Assembly (NCBI GenBank): GCA_019425655.1
Contig: NQWY01033937.1
Coordinates: 26,471-90,470 of the forward strand
Direction: 5' to 3'
Length of the DNA stretch: 64,000 nucleotides
Source of the DNA: Rhizophagus prolifer
Lineage: Eukaryota; Glomeromycota; Glomeromycetes; Glomerales; Glomeraceae
Shown piece by piece: positions 33,828 through 45,383 of this stretch (position 1 is its first letter; every line of letters begins with the position of its first letter). The notes under the pieces were generated by a model that was not told where the DNA came from, did no database searches, and saw only the letters and a list, made by a program, of their open reading frames with translations. A program made the translations under genes and the position numbers.

Positions 33828-35291
33828 TTAAAAGGTCGATAACCCTGACCATTCCATAAAGCGATAAATCCAATATTTCACTTTAGACTCGTCGGCATAC
33901 TTCGCGTAATCGACACTCATCTGTTTCCCCTGCAAGTTTGACCATGAAGTATTGAAGTAATCCTGAGCATCTTTAAAGACCTGATCTTGAACTTTGCCGA
34001 TAACCAGCATATCCGTTTCAAGGTTGTAATTTTTTAAATTACGAGCAGTGAAATTGGCAGAACCTACAATCAACTCAGCTTGCTGGTCGTTATATTTTAC
34101 AATCATTTTGCTATGGTTCTGCTCACCATGCGTATCACACCAACGGATTGGAATGCCTGCAGCATGTAACTCTGAAGCAACCTGACGATTTGGAATACCA
34201 TTCTTTTGTCTTCCAAATGCATCTTTATTTGGATCAAGTAAAACACGAACAATCACACCTCGTGCTTGAGCATTTTTTAAAGCTTGAATAATCTTACGTT
34301 CAGACAAATAAAACATACTTAAATCAATATGCTCTTTCGGTTTAGCCGAGTTAATTAATTTCAGTACAGATTCATAGATCGCACCTTCCGTTAACACTTG
34401 AACTTGAGGTTTGGTTATATCTTTTTCAAAGTCACCTAAAATCAGTGAGGGTGAACTACTTCCAGACATTTGTGCAACAGCAGCCTCTGTTTGGAGCACA
34501 TCAGAAGCCGTGGCTCCTGTTACCACCAACGCCACATTAGAGTGTCTAGAACTACCATCGTGTGGATTTGCTGACGTAACCAATGATTTCCAGCCAGCAT
34601 CGGTATCAACAACTAATGTTTTACGATGATTGGCTTTAAAATTAAATAAGTTCAGATAACTTCGTAACGTAATTTTTTCATTACCAAATGGGTTAGGTAA
34701 CCAGCCCTTTACAGGGTTATTTCCAACACTCTGACAACAGATATACCAAAACCCTGACCAAAGTGGATTAGATGCACGTAAAGGGATCAGATTCGTTTCG
34801 ATAACATCAACCCCAGCTTGACGTAACTGACGATAATGCTCAGGGCTTAAACCGCCATAAACCGAGTTAATCGGATCAGTAATTAGTACAATTTGAATTT
34901 GACGGTTTTGTCTTTTCTTACTCACTAATGCATCGGTTAATTCTTGCATCAATGGTCTTTGCTTTATTTTTGAATCACCCACCTCTGAATTGAATAAGAA
35001 CATATCGACCACAATAGTGGTCTTTGCCTCATCAATCATTTTCAAGATTTCATCGAAAATATGCTGATCAAGCTTCTGTTGACCATTGGCATCCAGATAG
35101 GTTTTATCTGCTAAAAATTTGACATCCGCATGTCTAAGCTTGCCACTAAAGTTAATGCCCTGTGGTAATGGTTTTACTGTGTGGTAAATTGCCGATGCAA
35201 CATATGCAATAGCAACAACGCAAAGTAATACCGCCATATAACGACGCCCTGACCAATTTATTTTTTGATGAATCCGCTGAAAAATACGCAT
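33828..35291 (-). CDS. Phospholipase D-family protein (cardiolipin-synthase-like)
   Basis: The 487-residue protein has one N-terminal membrane helix (about 18-36) and two HKD half-sites: His222/Lys224/Asp229 in NHRKTLVVDTD and His393/Lys395/Asp402 in NHSKMIVKYND, followed by ELIVGSANFTARNL. Two such sites form one active centre that moves or hydrolyses phosphatidyl groups. It could be a cardiolipin-synthase-type enzyme or a phospholipase; Acinetobacter has several PLD-family proteins and I cannot tell which. The active domain should lie in the periplasm. The znuD gene lies upstream on the same strand with a terminator between. Confidence 0.87.
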   Translation of the reverse strand: MRIFQRIHQKINWSGRRYMAVLLCVVAIAYVASAIYHTVKPLPQGINFSGKLRHADVKFLADKTYLDANGQQKLDQHIFDEILKMIDEAKTTIVVDMFLFNSEVGDSKIKQRPLMQELTDALVSKKRQNRQIQIVLITDPINSVYGGLSPEHYRQLRQAGVDVIETNLIPLRASNPLWSGFWYICCQSVGNNPVKGWLPNPFGNEKITLRSYLNLFNFKANHRKTLVVDTDAGWKSLVTSANPHDGSSRHSNVALVVTGATASDVLQTEAAVAQMSGSSSPSLILGDFEKDITKPQVQVLTEGAIYESVLKLINSAKPKEHIDLSMFYLSERKIIQALKNAQARGVIVRVLLDPNKDAFGRQKNGIPNRQVASELHAAGIPIRWCDTHGEQNHSKMIVKYNDQQAELIVGSANFTARNLKNYNLETDMLVIGKVQDQVFKDAQDYFNTSWSNLQGKQMSVDYAKYADESKVKYWIYRFMEWSGLSTF

Positions 35292-35330
35292 AAAAAAGAC
35301 CTAACTTGATCATTTCAAATTAGGTCTTTT
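35292..35330 (-). terminator. Terminator of znuD
   Basis: On the minus strand AAAAGACCTAA and TTAGGTCTTTT enclose a 15-base loop and run into six T, just before the phospholipase-D gene starts. Confidence 0.75.
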
Positions 35331-35365
35331 GGCTTGATTTTTCAAGTTTAGTTTCGTGTTATGCC

Positions 35366-37366
35366 TTAGAAACTAAAGTTTACACCTACAGTAAAATTAC
35401 GTCCGACTTGTGGAACATTTGCGAGGAAAGACTCATGCTGATAAATTTTACTATCTAACAAGTTATTGGCATTCAAGAACACTCGATAATCACCAATATT
35501 GCTATATTTACCATTATATCCAACACCCAAGTTCAACATGTTATAGCTCTGACCTTTGGTTTCATAATTCGCAATATCATCTTGTTTAAATACATGATAA
35601 TACTCGGCAGAACCATCCCAACCATCACCAAAATCGGCTTTGACTTTAGTACCTAAACGTCCACCAGGAATACGCGGTGCATTTTCATTATCAATTTTGC
35701 CACGGACATAGTCACCAAATAACCCTAAATTATATACAGGCGAAACTTGATAGCTTAGGTCAGCATCGATACCATAAAATTTTGCTGCATCTTGACTATA
35801 TTCAATGAGGCGGAATCCTTGGAACTCATCTAAGGTATTGGCATAAATAAAATTATCAAAACGGTTGTGGAAAACGCTTATATTGTATTTCAAAAGGTCA
35901 TTATCAAAGTGTAAACCCAACTCGACATTATTTGAGCGTTCTTTCTTCAGGTCATCATTACCCAACTCATAGGTATTGGTCGCCATATGTACACCGTCTG
36001 AATACAACTCTTGGGCAAATGGTAAACGCTCTTGATGTGACGTTGTGAAGGACAATTTGTATTGTGGAATAAATTCCCAGCTTGCAGTACCAGCAATCGA
36101 ATATCCAGTACCCGTGTAATTCTTTTGATCTGATTCAATGTCGATAGTTTGGTGGTCAACACGTGAAGAAACTGCAAGATTGACGTTATTGATTTGTTTT
36201 TGTTGCAAACCAAATACACTATAACGTTGGGTTTTACTTGGGTCCATAATGGACTCATCACCAACAATATTTAGTTTTTGTTGAGTATATTGCGCGCCAA
36301 TTTGCCCTGTCCAACCAGCCCAAGCATTATTTTCTAGTGTAACTCGGCTGTCTACACCTTTGCTTTTAAAGGTTGTTCCTACCTCACTACCATGCATTTC
36401 TTCATGCTGATAATCTGTATAGCTTGCTTGCGCTGCAACTTTAGCAAAACCTGCAAACGGATCTTTTAACTCACCTTTTAAGTCATAACGCTTTTCTTTG
36501 AGATTAATCCATGAAGCATCATGTTCGTGATCATGCCCATGATCGGTTGGATCATCTGCACCACACACAAGATGCAAGCCATCACGCTCACATGAACCAA
36601 AAAGCTCATTCTCAGCAGGAATGCCATATTGATCATGACGTTGGCTAAATGATGCGCCGATAAATCCACGGTCTCCAATCCAAGACAGTCCAGCATTATA
36701 ATTTTTAGAATCGGCAAAAGTACTATCTTGACGACGCTCGTCTGTTTGCAAATCTTTAGGCAAGATATAGTCATTCGCATCGCGCTTTAAACCACCAACA
36801 CGTAGCGCAACATGGTCACCTAAACCGATTGTTGTTTGTCCCGAATAAAGCAACTCGTCACTACCCGAGTTATAGCGAACACCGGCTTTACCTTGGTAAC
36901 CCTTATCTGGCATAGCTGTTGGAATTTTTTCATCAACAACATTTACCAGTCCCCCAACTGAACCTGCACCATATAGTAAGGCTTCAGCACCATTTAATAT
37001 CTGAATATCTTGGGCAGAGTTTGGATCGACAGTAACAGCATGGTCTGGCGATACAGATGAAACATCCATTACATCGCCACCATTTTGTACAATTTTGACG
37101 CGTGTACCATCTTGACCACGAATGACTGGACGGCTCACCCCACCTGTATATTGAGCCGCATAAACTCCAGCCTGACCATTTAAGGCATTACCAATACTTG
37201 TTGCCCCTTCCGCCAAAGACGTGTTGTTAACTGGTTCTGCCTTAACCTTAATTGTTGCCAATTCGGCAGGTTTCTCATCCTTAGTATTTGTATCATCCGC
37301 TGCCATCACTTGCTGAATGGAAAATGATAATAATGAAAGAACAAAAAGCTGTGTTTTGAGCTGCAT
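35366..37366 (-). CDS. znuD: Zinc-regulated TonB-dependent receptor ZnuD
   Basis: The 666-residue receptor has a signal peptide ending VMAA, a TonB-box-like ELATIKVKAE, a plug domain (about 50-150; RPVIRGQDGTRVKI, LLYGAGSVGGLVNVVDE) and a barrel ending in Phe (VGVNFSF). An extracellular loop at 259-284 holds two Cys and an HGHDHEHD cluster (His276-282), the zinc-capturing feature of ZnuD. A Zur box precedes the gene. The ATG at 37366 starts the signal peptide; the longer upstream frame has none. It imports zinc, possibly also heme, across the outer membrane with TonB energy. Confidence 0.9.
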   Translation of the reverse strand: MQLKTQLFVLSLLSFSIQQVMAADDTNTKDEKPAELATIKVKAEPVNNTSLAEGATSIGNALNGQAGVYAAQYTGGVSRPVIRGQDGTRVKIVQNGGDVMDVSSVSPDHAVTVDPNSAQDIQILNGAEALLYGAGSVGGLVNVVDEKIPTAMPDKGYQGKAGVRYNSGSDELLYSGQTTIGLGDHVALRVGGLKRDANDYILPKDLQTDERRQDSTFADSKNYNAGLSWIGDRGFIGASFSQRHDQYGIPAENELFGSCERDGLHLVCGADDPTDHGHDHEHDASWINLKEKRYDLKGELKDPFAGFAKVAAQASYTDYQHEEMHGSEVGTTFKSKGVDSRVTLENNAWAGWTGQIGAQYTQQKLNIVGDESIMDPSKTQRYSVFGLQQKQINNVNLAVSSRVDHQTIDIESDQKNYTGTGYSIAGTASWEFIPQYKLSFTTSHQERLPFAQELYSDGVHMATNTYELGNDDLKKERSNNVELGLHFDNDLLKYNISVFHNRFDNFIYANTLDEFQGFRLIEYSQDAAKFYGIDADLSYQVSPVYNLGLFGDYVRGKIDNENAPRIPGGRLGTKVKADFGDGWDGSAEYYHVFKQDDIANYETKGQSYNMLNLGVGYNGKYSNIGDYRVFLNANNLLDSKIYQHESFLANVPQVGRNFTVGVNFSF

Positions 37367-37387
37367 AATGAATGACCCGTATTTTTT

Positions 37388-37406
37388 TGTTATACTATAA
37401 CATTTC
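37388..37406. promoter_or_regulatory. Zur box upstream of znuD
   Basis: Read on the minus strand the site is GAAATGTTATA-G-TATAACA, whose core TGTTATA-G-TATAACA is a perfect 7-1-7 palindrome. It matches the enterobacterial Zur consensus (GAAATGTTATANTATAACATTTC, as recalled) except for the outer right arm. It lies 22-40 bases before the znuD start, so Zur with zinc bound should repress znuD. Confidence 0.8.
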
Positions 37407-37491
37407 AAACGTTTTGCAATAAAAAACATTAACCCAAGGTATGTTTCGTTAGACTCGTTGTTTTTGATGATGTGAGAAGCGTCCGTTTCCA

Positions 37492-38256
37492 ATGCCTTTT
37501 ACAATCTCTCATGCTGTTATTGCACCACCAATTGCCAAATTAAGCAGAAATACTCTACCTATTGCCACCTTAGCGATTGGCAGTATGACACCTGATCTTT
37601 ATCGCCTATTTACGGTTCAATCAGGTATGCTGACGCATCAATGGAAAGGTTTACTCTATCCAAACCTTGCATTAGGTTTATTGTTCTGCACAATTTGGTA
37701 TGTTCTATATAGGCCTGCGGTTTACCGTTTTTTTGGCATTCAACATGATTTGAAATTAGACTCTGTTAAACGTTTTATATACTTTTTTATTGGAGTTGTA
37801 TTCGCGCTCATTATCGGTATTGCCACTCATCTCATTTGGGATGGACTCACCCATTCTGACTTTAGAACGTTTATCTTCCAAGATTTTTTATCCCAAACGG
37901 TTCACTTCTTTGGCCGCCCGTATCCTTTGCATCGCCTTCTTCAGCTCGGTTCTTCTGCACTGGCACTACCTTTTTTAGGCTGGATGAGTATTCATTACTA
38001 TCACAAATATAAACAGCACTGGAAAATAAGCCGTAAAATTAAAATTTTTGCTTGGTTCCTGTTTACTTTATCTACACTTTTAGGCTTATTTTCTCTTTGG
38101 GATTATGCCCGTTACATTCCTCACGAGGTTTGGCATACCGATACCTATTATTTCACGGGTCGATCCATCAATGAGTTCATGCAGGGTTGGTTAAGTACCT
38201 TTAGTTTAGGATGCTTATTATTCTTGTTTTTAGATAGACAACAAAGAATGGGATGA
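37492..38256 (+). CDS. DUF4184-family membrane protein
   Basis: The 254-residue protein opens MPFTISHAVIAPPIAKL and continues ATLAIGSMTPDLYRLF, the recognisable DUF4184 start, where the His, Pro and Asp residues are conserved. About six membrane helices follow, with GIATHLIWDGLTHSDF between helices. Function is unknown. It is divergent from znuD with 125 bases between; the Zur box lies 86 bases before this start, so co-control is possible but unproven. Confidence 0.85.
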   Translation: MPFTISHAVIAPPIAKLSRNTLPIATLAIGSMTPDLYRLFTVQSGMLTHQWKGLLYPNLALGLLFCTIWYVLYRPAVYRFFGIQHDLKLDSVKRFIYFFIGVVFALIIGIATHLIWDGLTHSDFRTFIFQDFLSQTVHFFGRPYPLHRLLQLGSSALALPFLGWMSIHYYHKYKQHWKISRKIKIFAWFLFTLSTLLGLFSLWDYARYIPHEVWHTDTYYFTGRSINEFMQGWLSTFSLGCLLFLFLDRQQRMG

Positions 38257-38367
38257 ATAGGTAAACTTGCTGCCAAATTGCTCATTTTTAGCTAAATTAT
38301 AGCTGTTTTTTGATCTAGTTCTTGTCGCATGCCACTCAAAAGGGCATAATCGAAAACTTACTTTTTT

Positions 38368-38397
38368 GACGGTGCGCGGTTTACGCATCCGTCTTTT
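38368..38397 (+). promoter_or_regulatory. Leader hairpin before aspS
   Basis: GACGGTGCG (38368-38376) and CGCATCCGTC (38384-38393) form a nine-pair stem with one bulged T and a seven-base loop, followed by TTTT. It ends about 30 bases before aspS and resembles an intrinsic terminator or attenuator with a short T run. Confidence 0.45.
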
Positions 38398-38426
38398 CAG
38401 CCAATATAGTTTGGATAATCTTCATC

Positions 38427-40211
38427 ATGATGCGAACTCATTACTGCGGCTCTTTAACTGAAGCCCAAATCGACCAAACCGTTACATTATGCGGTTGGGT
38501 ACATCGTCGCCGTGACCATGGCGGTGTTATTTTCCTTGATATGCGTGACCGTGATGGTCTCGTTCAAGTGGTTATTGACCCAGATACTCCAGAAGCATTT
38601 GCAACAGCAGATAAAGCACGTTCTGAATATGTATTAAAAATTACAGGTCGTGTTCGTCGCCGTTATGAAGGTACTGAAAATGCCAATATGGTGAGTGGTC
38701 AAATTGAAGTTTTGGGTAAAGACATCGAAGTTCTTGCCACTTCAGAAACACCTCCATTCCCTTTAAATGATGAAAATACCAATATTTCTGAAGAAATTCG
38801 TTTGAAATATCGTTTCTTAGATATTCGTCGTCCTGAAATGTTGGATCGTTTACGCTTCCGTTCTAAGTTGACTAACCTTATTCGCAACTATTTCGAAGAT
38901 AATGGTTTCTTAGACGTTGAAACACCTATTTTGACACGTGCAACTCCTGAAGGTGCACGTGACTACTTAGTACCAAGTCGTGTACAAAATGGTAGTTTCT
39001 ATGCACTTCCACAATCACCACAATTATTCAAACAATTGTTGATGGTAGGTGGTATTGATCGTTACTACCAAATCGCGAAATGTTTCCGTGATGAAGACTT
39101 GCGTGCTGACCGTCAGCCAGAATTTACTCAAATCGACGTTGAAACATCGTTCATGAGTGACGATGAGATCATGGACTTAATGGAAGTCCTTACTGTGAAG
39201 ATGTTCGATGAACTTCTTGGCGTTAAATTCGATAAATTCCAACGTATGACTTACGCAGATGCAATGCGTGACTATGCATCAGATAAACCTGATATGCGTA
39301 TTCCGTTGAAACTCGTTGACGTTGCAGACTTAATGCAAGAAGTAGAGTTCAAAGTATTTGCTGGACCTGCAAAAGATCCTAAAGGTCGTATTGTTGCTTT
39401 ACGCGTTCCTGGTGCAGCTTCATTGCCACGTAGCGCAATTGATGAATACACCAAATTCGTTGGCATCTATGGTGCAAAAGGTTTGGCTTACATCAAAGTT
39501 AATGAACTCGCTAAAGGAATTGAAGGTCTTCAATCTCCAATCGTGAAATTCATTGAACCAATCGTACTTGAATTGTTGGAACGTGTTGGTGCTCAAGATG
39601 GCGATATCGTATTCTTCGGTGCTGATAAAGCTAAAGTTGTAAATGATGCAATGGGTGCACTTCGTGTCAAGATTGGTCACGACTTGAATCTTGCAACTTG
39701 TGAGTGGGCTCCACTTTGGGTTGTTGACTTCCCAATGTTTGAAGAAACTGACGATGGCAAATGGACTTCTGTTCACCATCCATTCACTCTACCAAAATCA
39801 AGCGTAGAAGAAGTGAAGAACAATCCAGGTGAAGCACTTTCAGTTGCTTATGACATGGTATTGAACGGTACTGAAGTTGGTGGTGGTTCTCTACGTATTT
39901 ATACATTAGAAATGCAAAAAGCGATTTTTGAAGCGCTTGGTATTTCTGATGAAGAAGCGGAAGAGAAATTCAGCTTCTTGCTTAACGCACTTCGTTACGG
40001 TGCTCCTCCTCACGGTGGTCTGGCATTTGGTCTTGACCGTTTAGTAATGTTAATGACTGGCGCGACTTCTATTCGTGACGTTATTGCATTCCCTAAAACG
40101 AAAACTGCTGAATGTCCACTTACTCAAGCACCTGCTCCAGTTGAAGCTAACCAGCTTCGTGACTTGGGCATTCGTTTACGTGAAAAGCCAAAAGCTGAAG
40201 AATCTAAATAA
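38427..40211 (+). CDS. aspS: Aspartyl-tRNA synthetase
   Basis: AspRS charges tRNA-Asp with aspartate. The 594-residue product has the N-terminal OB-fold anticodon domain (1-105; [23 protein letters not shown]), class II motif 1 ([20 protein letters not shown]), motif 2 ([18 protein letters not shown]), a bacterial GAD insertion (about 290-420) and motif 3 ([16 protein letters not shown]). Length fits bacterial AspRS. Two ATG codons are adjacent (38427, 38430); either may start. It is one flank of the LOS outer-core locus. Confidence 0.97.
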   Translation: MMRTHYCGSLTEAQIDQTVTLCGWVHRRRDHGGVIFLDMRDRDGLVQVVIDPDTPEAFATADKARSEYVLKITGRVRRRYEGTENANMVSGQIEVLGKDIEVLATSETPPFPLNDENTNISEEIRLKYRFLDIRRPEMLDRLRFRSKLTNLIRNYFEDNGFLDVETPILTRATPEGARDYLVPSRVQNGSFYALPQSPQLFKQLLMVGGIDRYYQIAKCFRDEDLRADRQPEFTQIDVETSFMSDDEIMDLMEVLTVKMFDELLGVKFDKFQRMTYADAMRDYASDKPDMRIPLKLVDVADLMQEVEFKVFAGPAKDPKGRIVALRVPGAASLPRSAIDEYTKFVGIYGAKGLAYIKVNELAKGIEGLQSPIVKFIEPIVLELLERVGAQDGDIVFFGADKAKVVNDAMGALRVKIGHDLNLATCEWAPLWVVDFPMFEETDDGKWTSVHHPFTLPKSSVEEVKNNPGEALSVAYDMVLNGTEVGGGSLRIYTLEMQKAIFEALGISDEEAEEKFSFLLNALRYGAPPHGGLAFGLDRLVMLMTGATSIRDVIAFPKTKTAECPLTQAPAPVEANQLRDLGIRLREKPKAEESK

Positions 40212-40229
40212 TTTTTAGATTTTTAAATA

Positions 40230-40256
40230 AAAAACCCTGCTTAAGCAGGGTTTTTT
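40230..40256. terminator. Bidirectional terminator, aspS and the Stealth gene
   Basis: AAAAACCCTGC / GCAGGGTTTTTT stem with TTAA loop. Confidence 0.92.
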
Positions 40257-40267
40257 ATTAAGTAGTT

Positions 40268-41296
40268 TCAATGGGATATTTCTTTTTCAAAACTTGAGGC
40301 TGTATTAAATTTTTGTTCAAAAATTTTAATAATTTCTAATTTTAATTTTTCAAAATCAACCACGTGCTCATCATCATTTAGACAAATTTGTGGAAATTGT
40401 TCATTCTTAATCACATAATTAATTTCAGAGAGATTTTGCAATCTTAAATTAAAGTTTTGTCCGCGCTCGAAGATATTTACAGGACAAAAACGATTAGAAC
40501 ATAACTGCCAAAGCCTAAACAAATATTGGTTAACATCTAAAGGTCGTCTAAAGCGATGACTTGATACTTCTCTCAAATAGTTTTCTTCTTTTTCCCAAAC
40601 CTCTTCAAAAACCGACTTCAAAAATGGCTGAGGTAAATGAATACTATAAAAACTTGAGAATTTTCGGTTATATAAACTTAAAAAATTATCCCAATTGTTG
40701 CTTATGGAATATCGAGGATTAAAAAGCGCATACGGATTTTTTCGAAATAGTTTTCTCTTATCAAAATATTTATTGATAATTGCAACATCAGTCAAAGCAA
40801 CCGCGCCTAAAAAATTTTCCTCACCAACAACCATCAAAGGCTGTAGCCGAATACCATCACAAGGTAGTCCATTCTGGAAGAAAAACTCAGGTTCTAAAGG
40901 TCTATTAATAAAAGTATCATCATTGAAATATACAAAATGCTCTGCAAGCCCTTTTATTTTATGAATATTAATTTCGATAGCATGAGAGTTAAACGTAGGT
41001 AAACAGTTTGATTCTATAATTTGATCATGGGTAACTAAATTTAACTTCGGATGATTTTTGACTAAAAATTCAGGGAAATGTCCACAGGTAACAAGGTGAA
41101 TTTTTCGTACCCAAGGGCAAAATTTCTCAACAGATCTAAACCAGAAATGAAGATTGTTCCAATCGCGATAACGGCACTCATCACTGAGTTCTGTAACCTG
41201 TTTATTTACTTCTTTTAATTTATAATATGCGTAATCTTGCTGCCATCTAGTATCAGTTGAGTCTACCCAAATCATTACGAAATCAATAGGCTGCAT
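40268..41296 (-). CDS. Stealth-family sugar-1-phosphate transferase
   Basis: The 342-residue protein has all four Stealth regions: CR1 IDFVMIWVDSTD (near the start), CR2 RDWNNLHFWFRSVEKFCPWVRKIHLVTCG continuing to HFVYFNDDTFI, CR3 HLPQPFLKSVFEEVW and CR4 LNDDE near the C-terminus. Family enzymes transfer hexose-1-phosphate from a nucleotide sugar, making phosphodiester links in capsules and cell-surface glycans. The ATG at 41296 follows GGGGAG. It is the gene nearest aspS in the outer-core locus, is AT-rich compared with aspS, and should add a phosphate-linked sugar to the LOS. Confidence 0.9.
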   Translation of the reverse strand: MQPIDFVMIWVDSTDTRWQQDYAYYKLKEVNKQVTELSDECRYRDWNNLHFWFRSVEKFCPWVRKIHLVTCGHFPEFLVKNHPKLNLVTHDQIIESNCLPTFNSHAIEINIHKIKGLAEHFVYFNDDTFINRPLEPEFFFQNGLPCDGIRLQPLMVVGEENFLGAVALTDVAIINKYFDKRKLFRKNPYALFNPRYSISNNWDNFLSLYNRKFSSFYSIHLPQPFLKSVFEEVWEKEENYLREVSSHRFRRPLDVNQYLFRLWQLCSNRFCPVNIFERGQNFNLRLQNLSEINYVIKNEQFPQICLNDDEHVVDFEKLKLEIIKIFEQKFNTASSFEKEISH

Positions 41297-41497
41297 TATT
41301 CTCCCCAAGCCAAAATAAACAAGGTAATGAAAGTATTAGTAAACAAAAGGGATTTTGCTATTTATTAATGTTAATAAAAATTCATAATTTGTTCATAATT
41401 TTAATTTTTCTACACAATTGACTCAATTTAGGCTCTATTGAGATGAGAGTAGGCAAATGGCATAATAACTGCTCTTTTCTCCCCGTGGTATTTGATT

Positions 41498-41713
41498 ATG
41501 GCAATGCGTCCTGAAGTTCGTCGACATGCTTTAGTCGTGATTGTATTCTCTCTTGCGCAGTGGTTTTTTATGCGCTATATCCTTTCTCATGAATTATTCA
41601 ATTTAACAACGAATCAACGTATTCTTTATTTCTGCGTAAGTAGCCTAGTAGGCGCATTACTTATTTTTGTTGCACTCATTTATATGGTGCTTAAAGGAAA
41701 TGCGGATAAATAA
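41498..41713 (+). CDS. Small two-helix membrane protein in the outer-core locus
   Basis: From the ATG at 41498 the 71-residue product has a basic N-terminus (MAMRPEVRRH), two hydrophobic helices (about 12-28 and 44-65) and a polar end KGNADK. A TTG six bases upstream is an alternative start. It is the only plus-strand gene in this half of the locus and lies between the Stealth and glf genes. I do not recognise the family. Its terminator stem is perfect over 13 pairs, supporting a real transcript. Confidence 0.6.
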   Translation: MAMRPEVRRHALVVIVFSLAQWFFMRYILSHELFNLTTNQRILYFCVSSLVGALLIFVALIYMVLKGNADK

Positions 41714-41716
41714 TTT

Positions 41717-41758
41717 TAAAGGCAACATTAATATTTCGATAAATAATGTTGCCTTTTT
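41717..41758. terminator. Bidirectional terminator, small membrane protein and glf
   Basis: AAAGGCAACATTA (41718-41730) pairs with TAATGTTGCCTTT (41744-41756), followed by T residues; on minus it lies just behind the glf stop. Confidence 0.88.
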
Positions 41759-41763
41759 AATCA

Positions 41764-43721
<1,958 letters not shown>

Positions 43722-43752
43722 AAATTACTCTAACTATATTTTAACACTTAAT

Positions 43753-44529
43753 TTAAAATTCACGATATTGCTCATAAAATAATTTTAACCACCTTTTTTT
43801 AAAGGATCGATTGAGCTTTTCGAAGATGTTTCTTTCTACTTTACTTTTTTCTGAAAGCAGTTTCCGTTCTAACTCTATACTGCTAGTGGAATGAGTATGA
43901 AATATGATTTCAGGATGATCAAATAAGAATGTCGCATAAAAATTAATTTTGGGATAGAACTTATACAACTCATCCCAATGATCGCATACATGTGGTTTAT
44001 GATGATAATCTAATAGAACTTTAGCCATTTCTTTATCTACCACATAAGCATAAGTGTAAGATAAATCAGCAATACTATAGGGATGCAATTTTAAAATATT
44101 TCTATTATAAATTTTTTTGGGCTGAATTTTTCCATAAATACGATCATTTACTTTAAGTTGAATACCACCCAAACTCATAAAGAAGCAATTCTGTAAATTC
44201 AAATTTACTACTTCTGACTTAAATTGATTTAAATCAATATCCATAATTTGAATAGCATCATCTTCTAATACTAATGCATATTTTTCGTTACTTGTAATAA
44301 AATCTCGAAGTGCCTGCATATGGGATAAAGTACAACCTAACTCTCCTGGGCTTAAGGGTTGCTTTTGTGTAGCGACGGCCAAGTCAAAATATTCTTTTAC
44401 TGTAAGCTCTTTACCCTTGATGCCTATTTTTTTAAAGTCACCCTTATATGGCTGAAAATTACTTTGAGTAAAAAAATTTTGTAACCTTGGACTATTATCT
44501 GCTTCAATGCTAATAAGATATTTTTTCAA
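43753..44529 (-). CDS. Glycosyltransferase family 25 (LOS biosynthesis), copy 1
   Basis: The 258-residue protein has the GT25 hallmarks LSPGELGCTLSHMQALRDFI and KYALVLEDDAIQI (EDD metal site), and YSIADLSYTYAYVVDKEMA with CDHWDEL later on. Members add galactose or other hexoses to lipooligosaccharide at the inner face of the membrane. It lies 18 bases downstream of a second GT25 gene that shares its plan, so they are duplicated and diverged. Same minus-strand operon as DUF707 and glf. Confidence 0.88.
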   Translation of the reverse strand: MKKYLISIEADNSPRLQNFFTQSNFQPYKGDFKKIGIKGKELTVKEYFDLAVATQKQPLSPGELGCTLSHMQALRDFITSNEKYALVLEDDAIQIMDIDLNQFKSEVVNLNLQNCFFMSLGGIQLKVNDRIYGKIQPKKIYNRNILKLHPYSIADLSYTYAYVVDKEMAKVLLDYHHKPHVCDHWDELYKFYPKINFYATFLFDHPEIIFHTHSTSSIELERKLLSEKSKVERNIFEKLNRSFKKRWLKLFYEQYREF

Positions 44530-44547
44530 AATAAACCGCCTATTTAA

Positions 44548-45315
44548 TTAAGTATTTAATTTGTAATTCTGAAGAAAAAAACCTTTGATTTTTTTTACAA
44601 TATAAGAAAAATCAAATTCTAATTTATTTTTTGTTATTTTAGTTAACATATCTCTTTCATTTTCTAGATAACTCTTATCTTTTTCATTTTCGATTTCAGG
44701 GTGATCAAATATATATGAAACATAAATATTAATTGATTGTTTGGATATTATTAGATCAGCCCATTGATCATAAACTCTTGGGGAGCGATGGAAATCAATT
44801 AATATTTGAGCCATCTCGCGATCTACAATATATGCATATGCATATGCCAAATTTTCATAAAAGAAAGGATCAACTTTTAGAACATGCTGATCTAATAAAA
44901 AATTTGGCTGATATTTTCCTTTTACTTTACGACAGATTTTCATCTGGATGCCACCGAGACTCAAAAATAAGGGAGTAGTCAGCCCTATCCTTTTGACCTG
45001 TTCTTCTAATTCATTAAAATCGACTTCAAAACGTTCGATCACATCATCTTCGAAAATAATGGCATATTCATCGTCAGAGCTCAAAAAATCTTTTAATGCA
45101 GCAATATGTGACATGGTACAACCAAGCTCACCAGGCGTCATTGGTTTCTTCTTACCTGCTACACCCTGTTGAAAATACTCACTAACACTTAAATTTTTCC
45201 CTATAACCCCAAATTGCTTAAATTCATCGCGATATTTGTAAAATGTTGGCTGAGAGTACAGCTTTTTTAAACGTTCACTATTCGTTGATTCAATACTGAT
45301 TAAATATTTTTTCAT
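44548..45315 (-). CDS. Glycosyltransferase family 25 (LOS biosynthesis), copy 2
   Basis: The 255-residue product starts MKKYLISIESTNSERLKKL, nearly the same as copy 1, and has MTPGELGCTMSHIAALKDFL, EYAIIFEDDVIE and VYDQWADL. The ATG at 45315 is chosen; a TTG three codons upstream is possible and neither has a strong ribosome site. First gene of the minus-strand AT-rich block (GT25, GT25, DUF707, glf). It diverges from the beta-propeller gene. Confidence 0.86.
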   Translation of the reverse strand: MKKYLISIESTNSERLKKLYSQPTFYKYRDEFKQFGVIGKNLSVSEYFQQGVAGKKKPMTPGELGCTMSHIAALKDFLSSDDEYAIIFEDDVIERFEVDFNELEEQVKRIGLTTPLFLSLGGIQMKICRKVKGKYQPNFLLDQHVLKVDPFFYENLAYAYAYIVDREMAQILIDFHRSPRVYDQWADLIISKQSINIYVSYIFDHPEIENEKDKSYLENERDMLTKITKNKLEFDFSYIVKKIKGFFLQNYKLNT

Positions 45316-45383
45316 TTCATTCAAATGTTAAAATGAGTCAGGGATAGTCTATCTAATTATAGTTATATCGAGTGTAAAATTTA

